DNA of 64,000 nucleotides, taken from Bacteroidota bacterium (GTDB lineage Bacteria; Bacteroidota; Bacteroidia; Palsa-948). This document shows positions 40,779-49,515 of this stretch, one piece after another. Location: contig JACQAL010000043.1 of assembly GCA_016195025.1 (NCBI GenBank), positions 31,826 to 95,825 on the forward strand, given 5' to 3'. Under the pieces are notes generated by a model. It did no database searches, was not told the DNA's origin, and saw only the letters and a program-made list of their open reading frames with translations. Position numbers and translations under genes: made by a program. Numbering within the stretch: the stretch's first letter is position 1; each line of letters opens with the position of its first letter.

Positions 40779-43700
40779 TTATTTGCCATGGCAGTTCTTA
40801 TACTTCTTTCCTGAGCCGCACGGGCAGGGATCATTTCTTCCGATTTGCTTCTCAACTCTTACCGGCTGCTGCTTTTCTTCCTGCTGAGTGTTCGCAAAAT
40901 TTCCATCACCGTTTTGCTGGGGAGTTCTTCTTGCCTCATCTATCCCCTGCCCTCTTCCGATTTTCATTTTGCTGGTGTCCATACGCTGCTGTGACGCTTG
41001 TTTCACTTGCTGCTGTTCTCCACCGGGAAGAGTTGCTTTCACAAGGAAAGAAATTATATCCTTGTTCATCTTCACCAGCATTTGCTTGAAGAGGTTGAAC
41101 GATTCAAATTTATAAATGAGGAGCGGGTCTTTCTGCTCGTACACCGCGTTCTGCACACTGGTTTTCAGTTCGTCCATTTCGCGCAGATGTTCTTTCCACG
41201 CATCGTCAATCATGGCGAGCATGATATTTTTTTCCATGTCCGCTACAATTGTTTTTCCCTGGCTCTCGTATGCTTTTTTCAGATTCGCGACAACCTGCAA
41301 TGCTTTCAGTCCATCCGAAAACGGAACAACCATATTTTCAAACTGCGCTCCCTGGTTTTCAAAAACATTTTTGATTACCGGAAATGCCTGTTTTGAAATT
41401 CCATCGCGCTTATGCTTGTAACCATCGTAAGCGAGTTCATAAATTATATGCGTGAGTTCATCCGGATTTTTCTGGAAAAATTCTTTTTCATCGAACGGAG
41501 TTTCCACAGATAAAACTTTGAAAAGTTCAAACTTCATTCCTTCAAAATCCTGCGCGGTGTGATATTCATTCACAACGGCAGATGAAACATCAAACAACAT
41601 GTTCGCAATATCGAGCGAAAGACGTTCGCCAAACAGTGCGTGCCTGCGCTTGGTATAAATCACATCGCGCTGCGAATTCATCACGTCATCGTATTCAATC
41701 AAACGTTTGCGCGTTCCGAAATGATTTTCTTCCACTTTCTTTTGGGCGCGCTCAATTGATTTTGAAACCATCGAGTGCTGAATCACTTCTCCTTCTTCCA
41801 CGCCCATTCTATCCATCAGCCGCGCAATTCTATCTGAACCGAACAAGCGCATCAGATTATCTTCGAGCGAAACAAAAAATTGTGACGAGCCCGGGTCGCC
41901 TTGCCGTCCTGCGCGTCCGCGCAATTGCCTGTCAACGCGCCTTGACTCGTGTCTTTCAGTTCCGATGATGGCAAGTCCGCCTGCTTGTTTTACTTCAGGA
42001 GTTAATTTAATATCTGTTCCGCGGCCTGCCATGTTGGTGGCGATAGTTACGATTCCTGCATGCCCGGCTTCGGCAACAATTTCCGCTTCGCGCTGGTGCA
42101 TTTTCGCGTTGAGTACATTGTGCTTGATACCTTTCATCTTCATCATGCGCGAAAGCAATTCGGAAATTTCCACGGAAGTTGTTCCTACAAGTGCGGGCCT
42201 TCCTGCCTTCACCAATTTTTCCACTTCTTCAATCACCGCGTTAAATTTTTCGCGCGCGGTTTTATAAACTAAATCCTGTTCGTCTTTGCGAATGCACGGT
42301 TGGTTGGTTGGAATTACTACTACTTCCAGTTTATAAATTTTCCAGAACTCGCCAGCTTCTGTTTCTGCAGTACCTGTCATGCCCGCAAGTTTGTGATACA
42401 TGCGGAAATAATTTTGAAGCGTAACAGTCGCATACGTTTGCGTTGCCGCTTCCACTTTCACATTTTCTTTCGCTTCGATCGCCTGGTGAAGTCCATCAGA
42501 ATATCTTCTTCCTTCGAGAATGCGCCCGGTTTGTTCATCTACGATTTTAATTTTTCCGTCCATCACCACGTACTCCACATCTTTTTCAAAGAGCGCGTAT
42601 GCTTTTAAAAGTTGCGTGATGGTATGCACGCGCTCGCTCTTCACTGCAAAATCGCGCATGAGAATTTCTTTCTTTTTTCTTTTTTCTTCTTCGGAAGAAG
42701 TGGACTTTTCTATCTCGGCAATTTCAGCGCCCACATCGGGCAGAACAAAAAATTTCGAATCATCGGAAGCGGAAGTGATGAGGTCAATTCCTTTTTCACA
42801 GAGGTCAACCTGATTATTTTTTTCGTCAATCGTAAAATAAAGAGGTGCATCCGCCTTGTGCATTTCCTTTTGCTGGTCCTGCAAATAATATCCTTCCACT
42901 TTTTGCAGAATGGCTTTCATTCCCTGCTCGCTCAAATATTTTATCAGCGCTTTATTTTTCGGAAGTCCGCGGTGCGCGCGCAATAAAGCCAACCCGCCAT
43001 CGCCTTCTTTCTCTCCCGCTTTTCCATCGGCAATTAATTTTTTTGCATCGGAAAGAATCGTGTTGATGTATGTGCGCTGTGCGTTAATGAGTTTCTCAAC
43101 TTTCGGTTTCATCTCGGCAAAAAGCTGGTCATCGCCTTTTGGCGTTGGTCCTGATATGATGAGCGGTGTTCGTGCATCATCAATCAAAACCGAATCCACT
43201 TCGTCCACAATTGCGTAATGATGTCCGCGCTGAACCAAATCTTCGGGCGAACGCGCCATGTTATCGCGCAAATAATCAAAACCGAATTCGTTGTTCGTTC
43301 CGTAAGTGATGTCAGCTAAATATGCATCTCTTCTCGCCTGAGAATTGGGTTCGTGGTTGTCTATGCAATCCACACTCAGCCCGTGAAACTCGAAAAGCAC
43401 CCCGTTCCATTCCGCGTCACGCCTCGCCAGATAATTATTTACCGTAACAATGTGAACTCCGTAACCCGCAAGCGCGTTGAGATAAACGGGAAGTGTTGCG
43501 ACCAACGTTTTTCCTTCGCCCGTTGCCATTTCTGAAATTTTTCCCTGGTGAAGAACGGTTCCGCCAATCAGCTGCACATCGTAATGCACCATGTCCCATG
43601 GAATTTCATGCCCACGCACAGGCCATGCATTGTTCCACTTTGCTTTTTCGCCAGAGATAGTAACGTAATTTTTTTTCGCTGATAAATTTTTGTCGAAATC

Positions 43701-44093
43701 GGAAGCGGTGACTTCCAGAAATTTATTTTCCTTGAAACGCTTCGCAGTTTCTTTCATTACTGCAAATGCTTCGGGGAGAATTTCGTTCAAAACTTCTTCC
43801 ACCTTTTTCTTGATGTCTTTTTCGAATGCATCCACTTTTGCATAGATGGATTCTTTTACTTCAATATTTTCTTCCGCTTCCGCCTGCGTTTTTAAATCGG
43901 CAATTTCTTTTTTCTCATTGGAAATATAATCCTGAATTCTTTTTTTGAATTCATTTGATTTAGCGCGGAGTTCATCATTAGAAATTCCCTGGAGTTTCTG
44001 AAAAGCGGCATTCACTTCATCCACAATGGGCCAAAGCGGTTTCATATCCCGCTCGTATTTGTTTCCGAATATTTTTCCGATTAATTGTAACAT
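40779..44093 (-). CDS. secA: Preprotein translocase ATPase SecA
   Basis: A 1104-residue motor that drives unfolded precursors through SecYEG. The Walker A motif is in [14 protein letters not shown] (about 183-196) and DEVDS is at about 296. The preprotein cross-linking region, [14 protein letters not shown] and [11 protein letters not shown] follow. A helical wing precedes the C-terminal zinc-binding [19 protein letters not shown] that contacts SecB or phospholipids. The protein is longer than the roughly 900-residue E. coli form, as is normal in Bacteroidota because of extra helices. It sits upstream of the DUF4160/DUF2442 pair, and part of its last codons is echoed at 40087-40128. Confidence 0.97.
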   Translation of the reverse strand: MLQLIGKIFGNKYERDMKPLWPIVDEVNAAFQKLQGISNDELRAKSNEFKKRIQDYISNEKKEIADLKTQAEAEENIEVKESIYAKVDAFEKDIKKKVEEVLNEILPEAFAVMKETAKRFKENKFLEVTASDFDKNLSAKKNYVTISGEKAKWNNAWPVRGHEIPWDMVHYDVQLIGGTVLHQGKISEMATGEGKTLVATLPVYLNALAGYGVHIVTVNNYLARRDAEWNGVLFEFHGLSVDCIDNHEPNSQARRDAYLADITYGTNNEFGFDYLRDNMARSPEDLVQRGHHYAIVDEVDSVLIDDARTPLIISGPTPKGDDQLFAEMKPKVEKLINAQRTYINTILSDAKKLIADGKAGEKEGDGGLALLRAHRGLPKNKALIKYLSEQGMKAILQKVEGYYLQDQQKEMHKADAPLYFTIDEKNNQVDLCEKGIDLITSASDDSKFFVLPDVGAEIAEIEKSTSSEEEKRKKKEILMRDFAVKSERVHTITQLLKAYALFEKDVEYVVMDGKIKIVDEQTGRILEGRRYSDGLHQAIEAKENVKVEAATQTYATVTLQNYFRMYHKLAGMTGTAETEAGEFWKIYKLEVVVIPTNQPCIRKDEQDLVYKTAREKFNAVIEEVEKLVKAGRPALVGTTSVEISELLSRMMKMKGIKHNVLNAKMHQREAEIVAEAGHAGIVTIATNMAGRGTDIKLTPEVKQAGGLAIIGTERHESRRVDRQLRGRAGRQGDPGSSQFFVSLEDNLMRLFGSDRIARLMDRMGVEEGEVIQHSMVSKSIERAQKKVEENHFGTRKRLIEYDDVMNSQRDVIYTKRRHALFGERLSLDIANMLFDVSSAVVNEYHTAQDFEGMKFELFKVLSVETPFDEKEFFQKNPDELTHIIYELAYDGYKHKRDGISKQAFPVIKNVFENQGAQFENMVVPFSDGLKALQVVANLKKAYESQGKTIVADMEKNIMLAMIDDAWKEHLREMDELKTSVQNAVYEQKDPLLIYKFESFNLFKQMLVKMNKDIISFLVKATLPGGEQQQVKQASQQRMDTSKMKIGRGQGIDEARRTPQQNGDGNFANTQQEEKQQPVRVEKQIGRNDPCPCGSGKKYKNCHGK

Positions 44094-44222
44094 AAAATAA
44101 GGACGGTGAAGATAATCAAAATTGGTGCAGGGAGAATTGCAAAACCAAATCTGGCAGAGAAGGAAATGAAAAAGTATTATTTGTCAGGAAAAATAAAAAT
44201 GAAAGATAATTGTGTCAGGTTT

Positions 44223-45989
44223 TCAGGAGAACTGCTGCTCCGATTGTTTGATGAGCAGCGTGCGGTACTTTGTGAAAATGGTTGACTTGGAAACAAAGCC
44301 GATGTATTTATTTTCTTCCGTCACCGGAAGATTCCATGAATTATAAATGTCAAATTTTTTCATCACGTCATACATTTCTTCGTTCACATCGAGAATACAG
44401 GGCGGCTGCGACATTAAATCTTTTACGTGAATAGAATTGTATTGCTCGTGGTGAAACATTATTTCGCGGATGTTGTCGAGCAAAACAATTCCGATCAAAT
44501 GTTTTTCTTCATCCAGCACCGGGAAAATATTTCTCTTTGAATGTTCAATTTTATTGATGAGTTCTCCGAGCGTATTTTCCGCAGTCACCGTTTCAAAATT
44601 TACCTCCACCATATTTTTTAATTTAATCTTATTCAAAACAATTTTATCGCGATCGCGTTTGTGCAAACCTTTTTCGACAAGTTTTTTCATGTAGATGGAA
44701 TACGGTTCAAAATATCTTATGATGAGATACGAAAGCGAAGAAACAATCATCAGCGGCACAAACAAAACGTATCCGCCTGTAATTTCCGCTATGAGAAATA
44801 TGGCAGTGAGCGGTGCATGCACCACTCCGCTTAATGCGCCCGCCATTCCTGCGACAATAAAATTTACTTCGGTGAGCGATGCTATTCCCAAAAGATTAAT
44901 GGCGTGTGCAAAAACAAAACCTGCCATTGCTCCAATGAAAAGAGAAGGCGCAAACATTCCTCCATTTCCTCCTGCGCCAAGCGTAAGCGAGGCGGCAATT
45001 ATTTTTACAAGCACAATGGCTGCTGCAAAAACAAGAATGAACCATGGGGAATTTACATATTGTGAAAATAAGCTGTTGTCTAAAAGATGAAAATATTTTC
45101 CTTCCAGCAGGTGTGTAACAGAAAAATATCCTTCGCCATAAAGCGGAGGGAAAATAAAAATTAAAATTCCGAGAGCAATACTTCCCCAGATTGCTTTCAG
45201 ATACGGGCGCTTCTTCGATTTCATTTTTTTGTCTATGAAAAGATGAACGCGCGTAACATACACGGACATTAATCCCATAGCGCAGCCAAGAACGATGTAA
45301 AAGGGAAGAGCGCTCATTACCCATCCTTTCGTAATCAGAAAAAATAATTGCCCGCTGTAAAGAAATTTTGAAATCACTGCCGCGCTTGCCGAAGCAATAA
45401 GCAGCGGAATGAAAGCGGGAATGGTGAACTCGTACAAAATCACTTCCACCGCAAACAAAACTCCGGCAATCGGGCTGTTGAAGATGGCAGCAATGCCGGC
45501 AGCCACTCCACAGGCAAGAAGCATGGTGCGTTCCCTGTAATTCATGTGAAGTTTGCGCGCAATGTTGGAGCCGAGCGCAGCACCTGTGACAACGATGGGC
45601 GCTTCCAGTCCTGCCGAGCCGCCAAACCCAACCGTGATGGCGCTGGTGAGTGCGTGTGAATACATTTTATCTTTTTCCACATTGCTCGAACGTTTTGCCA
45701 CCGAGTAAAGAATGTTGCCTATTCCTCTGCCGAGTTTTCCGTTGAAAAATTTTTGAGTGATGAAAACGGTGAGAAGAATTCCTAAGAGCGGGAAAACAAA
45801 AAGTAAAAAGTTAAAACGTTCGTCTTCCAGAATCCAATGCAGAAAAATTTGGATGTAATGCACGGAAGTTTTCAGCGCGACTGCCGCCAGTCCTGCGGCA
45901 ATTCCCACGACAATGCTGATGAGAATAAGAAAATTCTTACTTGAAATTCTTCGCTGTCGCCATTCGGAAATTTTTTCAAGGAAGTTCAC
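44223..45989 (-). CDS. ClC-family chloride channel or transporter with two CBS domains
   Basis: A 588-residue inner-membrane protein. About ten to twelve hydrophobic helices fill residues 18-430. The Cl-selectivity region contains GFGGSAGLEAPIVVTGAALGS, in which Glu matches the gating glutamate of ClC proteins, and GAGGNGGMFAPSLFIGA further on. Two CBS domains (about 465-585) end the protein and may bind adenine nucleotides. The start is GTG. Channel against H+/Cl- exchange cannot be decided from sequence here. It is a monocistronic gene between gltX and secA, with 129-bp and 74-bp gaps. Confidence 0.92.
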   Translation of the reverse strand: MNFLEKISEWRQRRISSKNFLILISIVVGIAAGLAAVALKTSVHYIQIFLHWILEDERFNFLLFVFPLLGILLTVFITQKFFNGKLGRGIGNILYSVAKRSSNVEKDKMYSHALTSAITVGFGGSAGLEAPIVVTGAALGSNIARKLHMNYRERTMLLACGVAAGIAAIFNSPIAGVLFAVEVILYEFTIPAFIPLLIASASAAVISKFLYSGQLFFLITKGWVMSALPFYIVLGCAMGLMSVYVTRVHLFIDKKMKSKKRPYLKAIWGSIALGILIFIFPPLYGEGYFSVTHLLEGKYFHLLDNSLFSQYVNSPWFILVFAAAIVLVKIIAASLTLGAGGNGGMFAPSLFIGAMAGFVFAHAINLLGIASLTEVNFIVAGMAGALSGVVHAPLTAIFLIAEITGGYVLFVPLMIVSSLSYLIIRYFEPYSIYMKKLVEKGLHKRDRDKIVLNKIKLKNMVEVNFETVTAENTLGELINKIEHSKRNIFPVLDEEKHLIGIVLLDNIREIMFHHEQYNSIHVKDLMSQPPCILDVNEEMYDVMKKFDIYNSWNLPVTEENKYIGFVSKSTIFTKYRTLLIKQSEQQFS

Positions 45990-46063
45990 AGGGACGAAGT
46001 TATTAAAAACTGAGAGAAAGATTTTTCTCTGAAATAAACAGAGAAAAAAAATAGAAAATAATT

Positions 46064-47617
46064 TTATAACTTCTTCAGCGCAGTTTCCAATCTTGCAATC
46101 ACTTTTTCTTTTCCCAGCAATGCGGCAACCTCAAACAAAGCCGGTCCGCCTCCAACTCCGCTGATGCAAACGCGGAAGAGTTGCATGACTTCTCCTGTTT
46201 TTACTCCAAGTTTCTCGCAGATTTGTTTGAAAATATTTTCAGCGTTTGCAGAAGAAAAATCAGTAGTGGATTGATATGCTTTTGCCAATTCTCCTATGAA
46301 GTTTTTTGTTTTTTCATTCCAGCGTTTTTTGATTACTTCCGCGTCATAATTTTCCGGTTCGATAAAAAAATAATTTCCCAAACTCCAGAATTCATTTACG
46401 AATGCTGCCTTCTCTTTAATTAAAGCGCAAACTTTTTTGATGTATTGTTTATCTGCCAACTGCCGACTGCCGACTGCCAATTTGGTTTTAAGGATTGGCA
46501 AAAAAGTTTCTATTAATTGGTCATCACTTTTTGTCCTGAGATACTGCTGATTAAACCATTTTGTTTTTTCCGGGTCAAATTTTGCTCCGTGCTTGCTCAC
46601 GTGCTCAAGAGAAAATTCTTTTATTAATTCTTCGAGAGAAAAAATTTCCTGGTTGCCGCTTGCGTGCCATCCCAGAAGCGCGAGCATATTGATGAATGCA
46701 TCGGGAAAATATCCCGCTTCGCGGTAACCGGAAAAAGATTCTTCTTTCCCCGAATTGTGGTCAAGTAATTTTCCGCTGAGAGGAAAAACCGGAAATCCTA
46801 ACTTGTCTCCATCGCGCTTGGAAAGTTTTCCGTTTCCATCGGGGCGAAGCAGCAAAGGCAAATGCGCGAACTGCGGCATTTCATTTTCCCATCCTAAATA
46901 TTTATAAAGCAAAACATGCAGCGGAGCAGACGGCAGCCATTCTTCCCCGCGAATCACGTGCGTGATTTTCATAGTGAAATCATCCACCACATTTGCCAAA
47001 TGATACGTAGGCATTCCATCGCTCTTGAATAAAACTTTATCGTCCATCTGTGCGGAATCCACCACCACCCATCCGCGAATGATATCATGCAGGCGCACTT
47101 CTTCCTTGCGCGGAATTTTTATTCTGATAACATAATGTTCTCCCGAAGAAATTCTTTTCTGCACTTCATCGTGCGAAAGCGACAAAGAATTTTTCATGTT
47201 CTGCCGCGTAATGGCATTGTACATAAAACTTCCTCCTGATTTTTCCATTCGCTGTCGCGCTTCATCCAGTTCTTCCGAAGAATCAAAAGCGTAATAAGCA
47301 TTCCCATCTTTCACTAACTGTTCCGCATATTGACGATACATCGGCTTGCGTTCACTTTGTCGGTACGGTTTAAATTCCCCATCGCCAAAACCAATTCCTT
47401 CGTTCGGTTCGATGCCGCACCATTTCAGGGATTCAATAATATATTCTTCCGCCCCGGGAACAAAACGCGCCTGGTCGGTGTCTTCAATCCGTAAAATAAA
47501 ATCTCCGTTATTTTTTTTCGCGAAGAGATAATTGTACAGCGCAGTGCGAACGCCTCCCATGTGAAGAGGACCGGTTGGACTTGGAGCAAAACGAACTCTG
47601 ATTTTTCTCTCGGACAT
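46064..47617 (-). CDS. gltX: Glutamate--tRNA ligase GltX
   Basis: A 517-residue class I aminoacyl-tRNA synthetase. The HIGH-type motif lies in PSPTGPLHMGGVRTALYNYL (about 9-28) and the KMSKS-type motif is KLSKRDGD (about 263-270). The start is set at 47617 (MSERKIRVRF) because an upstream ATG at 47626 lies within the -7 box. An in-frame insert of repeated CTGCC/GACTGC words (46451-46480) gives LAVGSRQLADKQ in the anticodon-binding part, absent from usual GltX. It is divergent from the methyltransferase gene. Confidence 0.95.
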   Translation of the reverse strand: MSERKIRVRFAPSPTGPLHMGGVRTALYNYLFAKKNNGDFILRIEDTDQARFVPGAEEYIIESLKWCGIEPNEGIGFGDGEFKPYRQSERKPMYRQYAEQLVKDGNAYYAFDSSEELDEARQRMEKSGGSFMYNAITRQNMKNSLSLSHDEVQKRISSGEHYVIRIKIPRKEEVRLHDIIRGWVVVDSAQMDDKVLFKSDGMPTYHLANVVDDFTMKITHVIRGEEWLPSAPLHVLLYKYLGWENEMPQFAHLPLLLRPDGNGKLSKRDGDKLGFPVFPLSGKLLDHNSGKEESFSGYREAGYFPDAFINMLALLGWHASGNQEIFSLEELIKEFSLEHVSKHGAKFDPEKTKWFNQQYLRTKSDDQLIETFLPILKTKLAVGSRQLADKQYIKKVCALIKEKAAFVNEFWSLGNYFFIEPENYDAEVIKKRWNEKTKNFIGELAKAYQSTTDFSSANAENIFKQICEKLGVKTGEVMQLFRVCISGVGGGPALFEVAALLGKEKVIARLETALKKL

Positions 47618-47623
47618 GAGCTG

Positions 47624-47631
47624 CAAAGATA
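47624..47631 (-). promoter_or_regulatory. -7 box of gltX, leaderless arrangement
   Basis: Minus-strand TATCTTTG ends only 6 nt before the ATG at 47617, so transcription should begin at or within a base or two of the start codon. Confidence 0.5.
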
Positions 47632-47716
47632 TAATTTGATGTAAGATGTAAGAGGGCAGAAGGCAGACCTGCCGGCAGGCAGGTGGAAATACACAAACGG
47701 CATGTATTGTAAATTG

Positions 47717-47724
47717 TAAATTTG
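47717..47724 (+). promoter_or_regulatory. -7 box of the methyltransferase gene, leaderless arrangement
   Basis: TAAATTTG ends 4 nt before the ATG at 47729. Between the divergent boxes lies a repeat-rich gap with CCTGCCGGCAGGCAGG-type palindromes (about 47668-47684). Confidence 0.5.
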
Positions 47725-47728
47725 CTTC

Positions 47729-48625
47729 ATGCTTTTACTTACACCTGAAAATTTTCCCGATTACGAATTGATTGACTGCGGTGATTTTGAAAAGCTGGAG
47801 CGCTTCTCCAACTATTTTCTGATTCGCCCTGAACCGCAGGCAGTGTGGAGCAAAAAACTTTCTCACCAGGAATGGCAAAAGACCGCGCACGTAAGTTTTC
47901 ATCAACAAGGAAGTAATTCAGGTGATTGGGATAAGTTGAAAGAAATTCCTGACAGATGGCAGATAAGTTATAAAGTCAAAAGTCAAAAGTCAAAAGAGAA
48001 CAGACAACTTAATTTTAAACTTGCATTAACTTCTTTCAAGCACGTTGGAATTTTTCCTGAGCAGGCAGTGAACTGGGATTATATTTCTGAAAGTATTTCA
48101 TTGATGAAAGTGGAGAAGCCAAAGTTTTTAAACCTGTTTGCGTATACTGGTGCTGCCTCACTCGCTGCGAAAGCGGCTGGCGCAGATGTTACGCACCTTG
48201 ATTCCATTAAACAGGTTGTAACTTGGGCAAGAGAAAATATGGAGTTGAGCGGGCTAACCGACATCCGCTGGATTGTGGAAGACGCACTCAAGTTTGTGAA
48301 ACGAGAAGTGAAGCGCGGAAATAAATATCACGGAATAATTCTTGACCCGCCTGCATTCGGCAACGGCCCTGACGGAGAAAAATGGCATTTGGAAAATAAT
48401 ATTCAGGAAATGATAAAAAATGTTTTACAGTTGCTGGATGAAAAAAATCATTTCCTTATTTTGAATGCTTATTCGCTGGGATTTTCTTCTCTCATCATTG
48501 AAAATCTTCTGAAAGATTTTGCAAAAGAAAAATTGGAAACCGGAGAACTTTATCTTCACTCCAAAACAAATCTGAAATTACCGCTGGGAGTTTTTGGAAG
48601 GTTCAGAAGTGTGCCCCAACCCTAA
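47729..48625 (+). CDS. Class I SAM-dependent RNA methyltransferase (RlmI/RlmK-like)
   Basis: A 298-residue methyltransferase. An N-terminal part (LLLTPENFPDYELIDCGDFEKLERF) is followed by the Rossmann fold with motif I NLFAYTGAASLAA (about 132-144), acidic VTHLDSIKQ, and catalytic DPPAFG (about 208-213). This pattern matches rRNA large-subunit methyltransferases, but the target base is not known. An in-frame AAAGTCAAAAGTCAAAAG repeat (about 47972-47996) inserts KVKSQKSKEN in a loop. The TAA stop is supplied by a CCCTAAAGGGAG word (48620-48631) that recurs in signal peptides at 32471 and 34324. Confidence 0.85.
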   Translation: MLLLTPENFPDYELIDCGDFEKLERFSNYFLIRPEPQAVWSKKLSHQEWQKTAHVSFHQQGSNSGDWDKLKEIPDRWQISYKVKSQKSKENRQLNFKLALTSFKHVGIFPEQAVNWDYISESISLMKVEKPKFLNLFAYTGAASLAAKAAGADVTHLDSIKQVVTWARENMELSGLTDIRWIVEDALKFVKREVKRGNKYHGIILDPPAFGNGPDGEKWHLENNIQEMIKNVLQLLDEKNHFLILNAYSLGFSSLIIENLLKDFAKEKLETGELYLHSKTNLKLPLGVFGRFRSVPQP

Positions 48626-48639
48626 AGGGAGAAAATACA

Positions 48640-49515
48640 TTGCATGTCATCTCAAAAATAGATTTGCAGAATATTCTTTCTGAAAAATTCGGAAAAAATA
48701 TTTTAGTTGAATCAATCTCTCCTGTTGGAGGTGGGTGTATAAACGAAACTGCCAAAGTCAAAACTTCTCTGGGAATATTTTTTGCTAAATGGAATGACGC
48801 GAAGCAATTTCCAAAAATGCTGGAAGCAGAAGCAAAAGGATTGCAATTATTGAAAGACACCAATGAAATAAAAGTTCCCGAAGTAATTTCTCAGAAAACA
48901 ACTGGCAATACGCAATATTTCATTCTTGAATTCATAGAAAGCTCTTCAATGGAAAAACATTTCTGGTATAATTTCGGAAAGTCGCTGGCAAAACTTCATC
49001 AACACTCTTCGGAAAAATTCGGGCTTGACCACAACAACTACATCGGTTCGCTGCCGCAAAGCAATCGTCAGCATTCTTTATGGAGTGACTTTTTTATTCT
49101 TGAAAGATTGGAGCCGCAAATAAAATCAGCAAGAGATAATTCAAGAATAGGAAATATAATTTCGCAAAAGTTCAGCAAATTATTTTCTCAACTTGAAAAA
49201 ATATTTCCTCCGGAAAAACCTGCGCTTCTTCACGGAGATTTGTGGAGCGGGAATTATATGATTGGAAATAATGGCGAGCCGGTTTTTATTGACCCAGCAA
49301 TTTATTTCGGTCATCGCGAAATGGATTTAGCAATGACAAAACTTTTTGGCGGATTTTCTGCCGAGTTCTATGAATCCTATCATGAAGAATTCCCGCTGGA
49401 AAAAGATTGGCAAAAAAGAATTGACATCTGCAATCTTTATCCGCTCATGGTTCATGTGAATCTTTTTGGAGGAAGTTATGCGATGCAGGTAGAAAATATT
49501 CTCAGAAAATTCTAA
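48640..49515 (+). CDS. Fructosamine kinase family protein
   Basis: A 291-residue kinase-fold protein. FFAKWNDAKQFPKMLEAEAKGL (ATP-Lys and Glu), LLHGDLWSGNYMIG (catalytic loop, about 198-211) and FIDPAIYFGHREMDLAMT (metal-binding Asp) define the fructosamine/ketosamine-3-kinase family, which repairs glycated amines by phosphorylation. The only plausible initiation codon is TTG at 48640; the ATG at 48644 is in another frame and closes at once. It overlaps the convergent TonB receptor end by 4 nt and follows the methyltransferase gene by 14 nt, so the two are probably co-transcribed. Confidence 0.85.
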   Translation: MHVISKIDLQNILSEKFGKNILVESISPVGGGCINETAKVKTSLGIFFAKWNDAKQFPKMLEAEAKGLQLLKDTNEIKVPEVISQKTTGNTQYFILEFIESSSMEKHFWYNFGKSLAKLHQHSSEKFGLDHNNYIGSLPQSNRQHSLWSDFFILERLEPQIKSARDNSRIGNIISQKFSKLFSQLEKIFPPEKPALLHGDLWSGNYMIGNNGEPVFIDPAIYFGHREMDLAMTKLFGGFSAEFYESYHEEFPLEKDWQKRIDICNLYPLMVHVNLFGGSYAMQVENILRKF

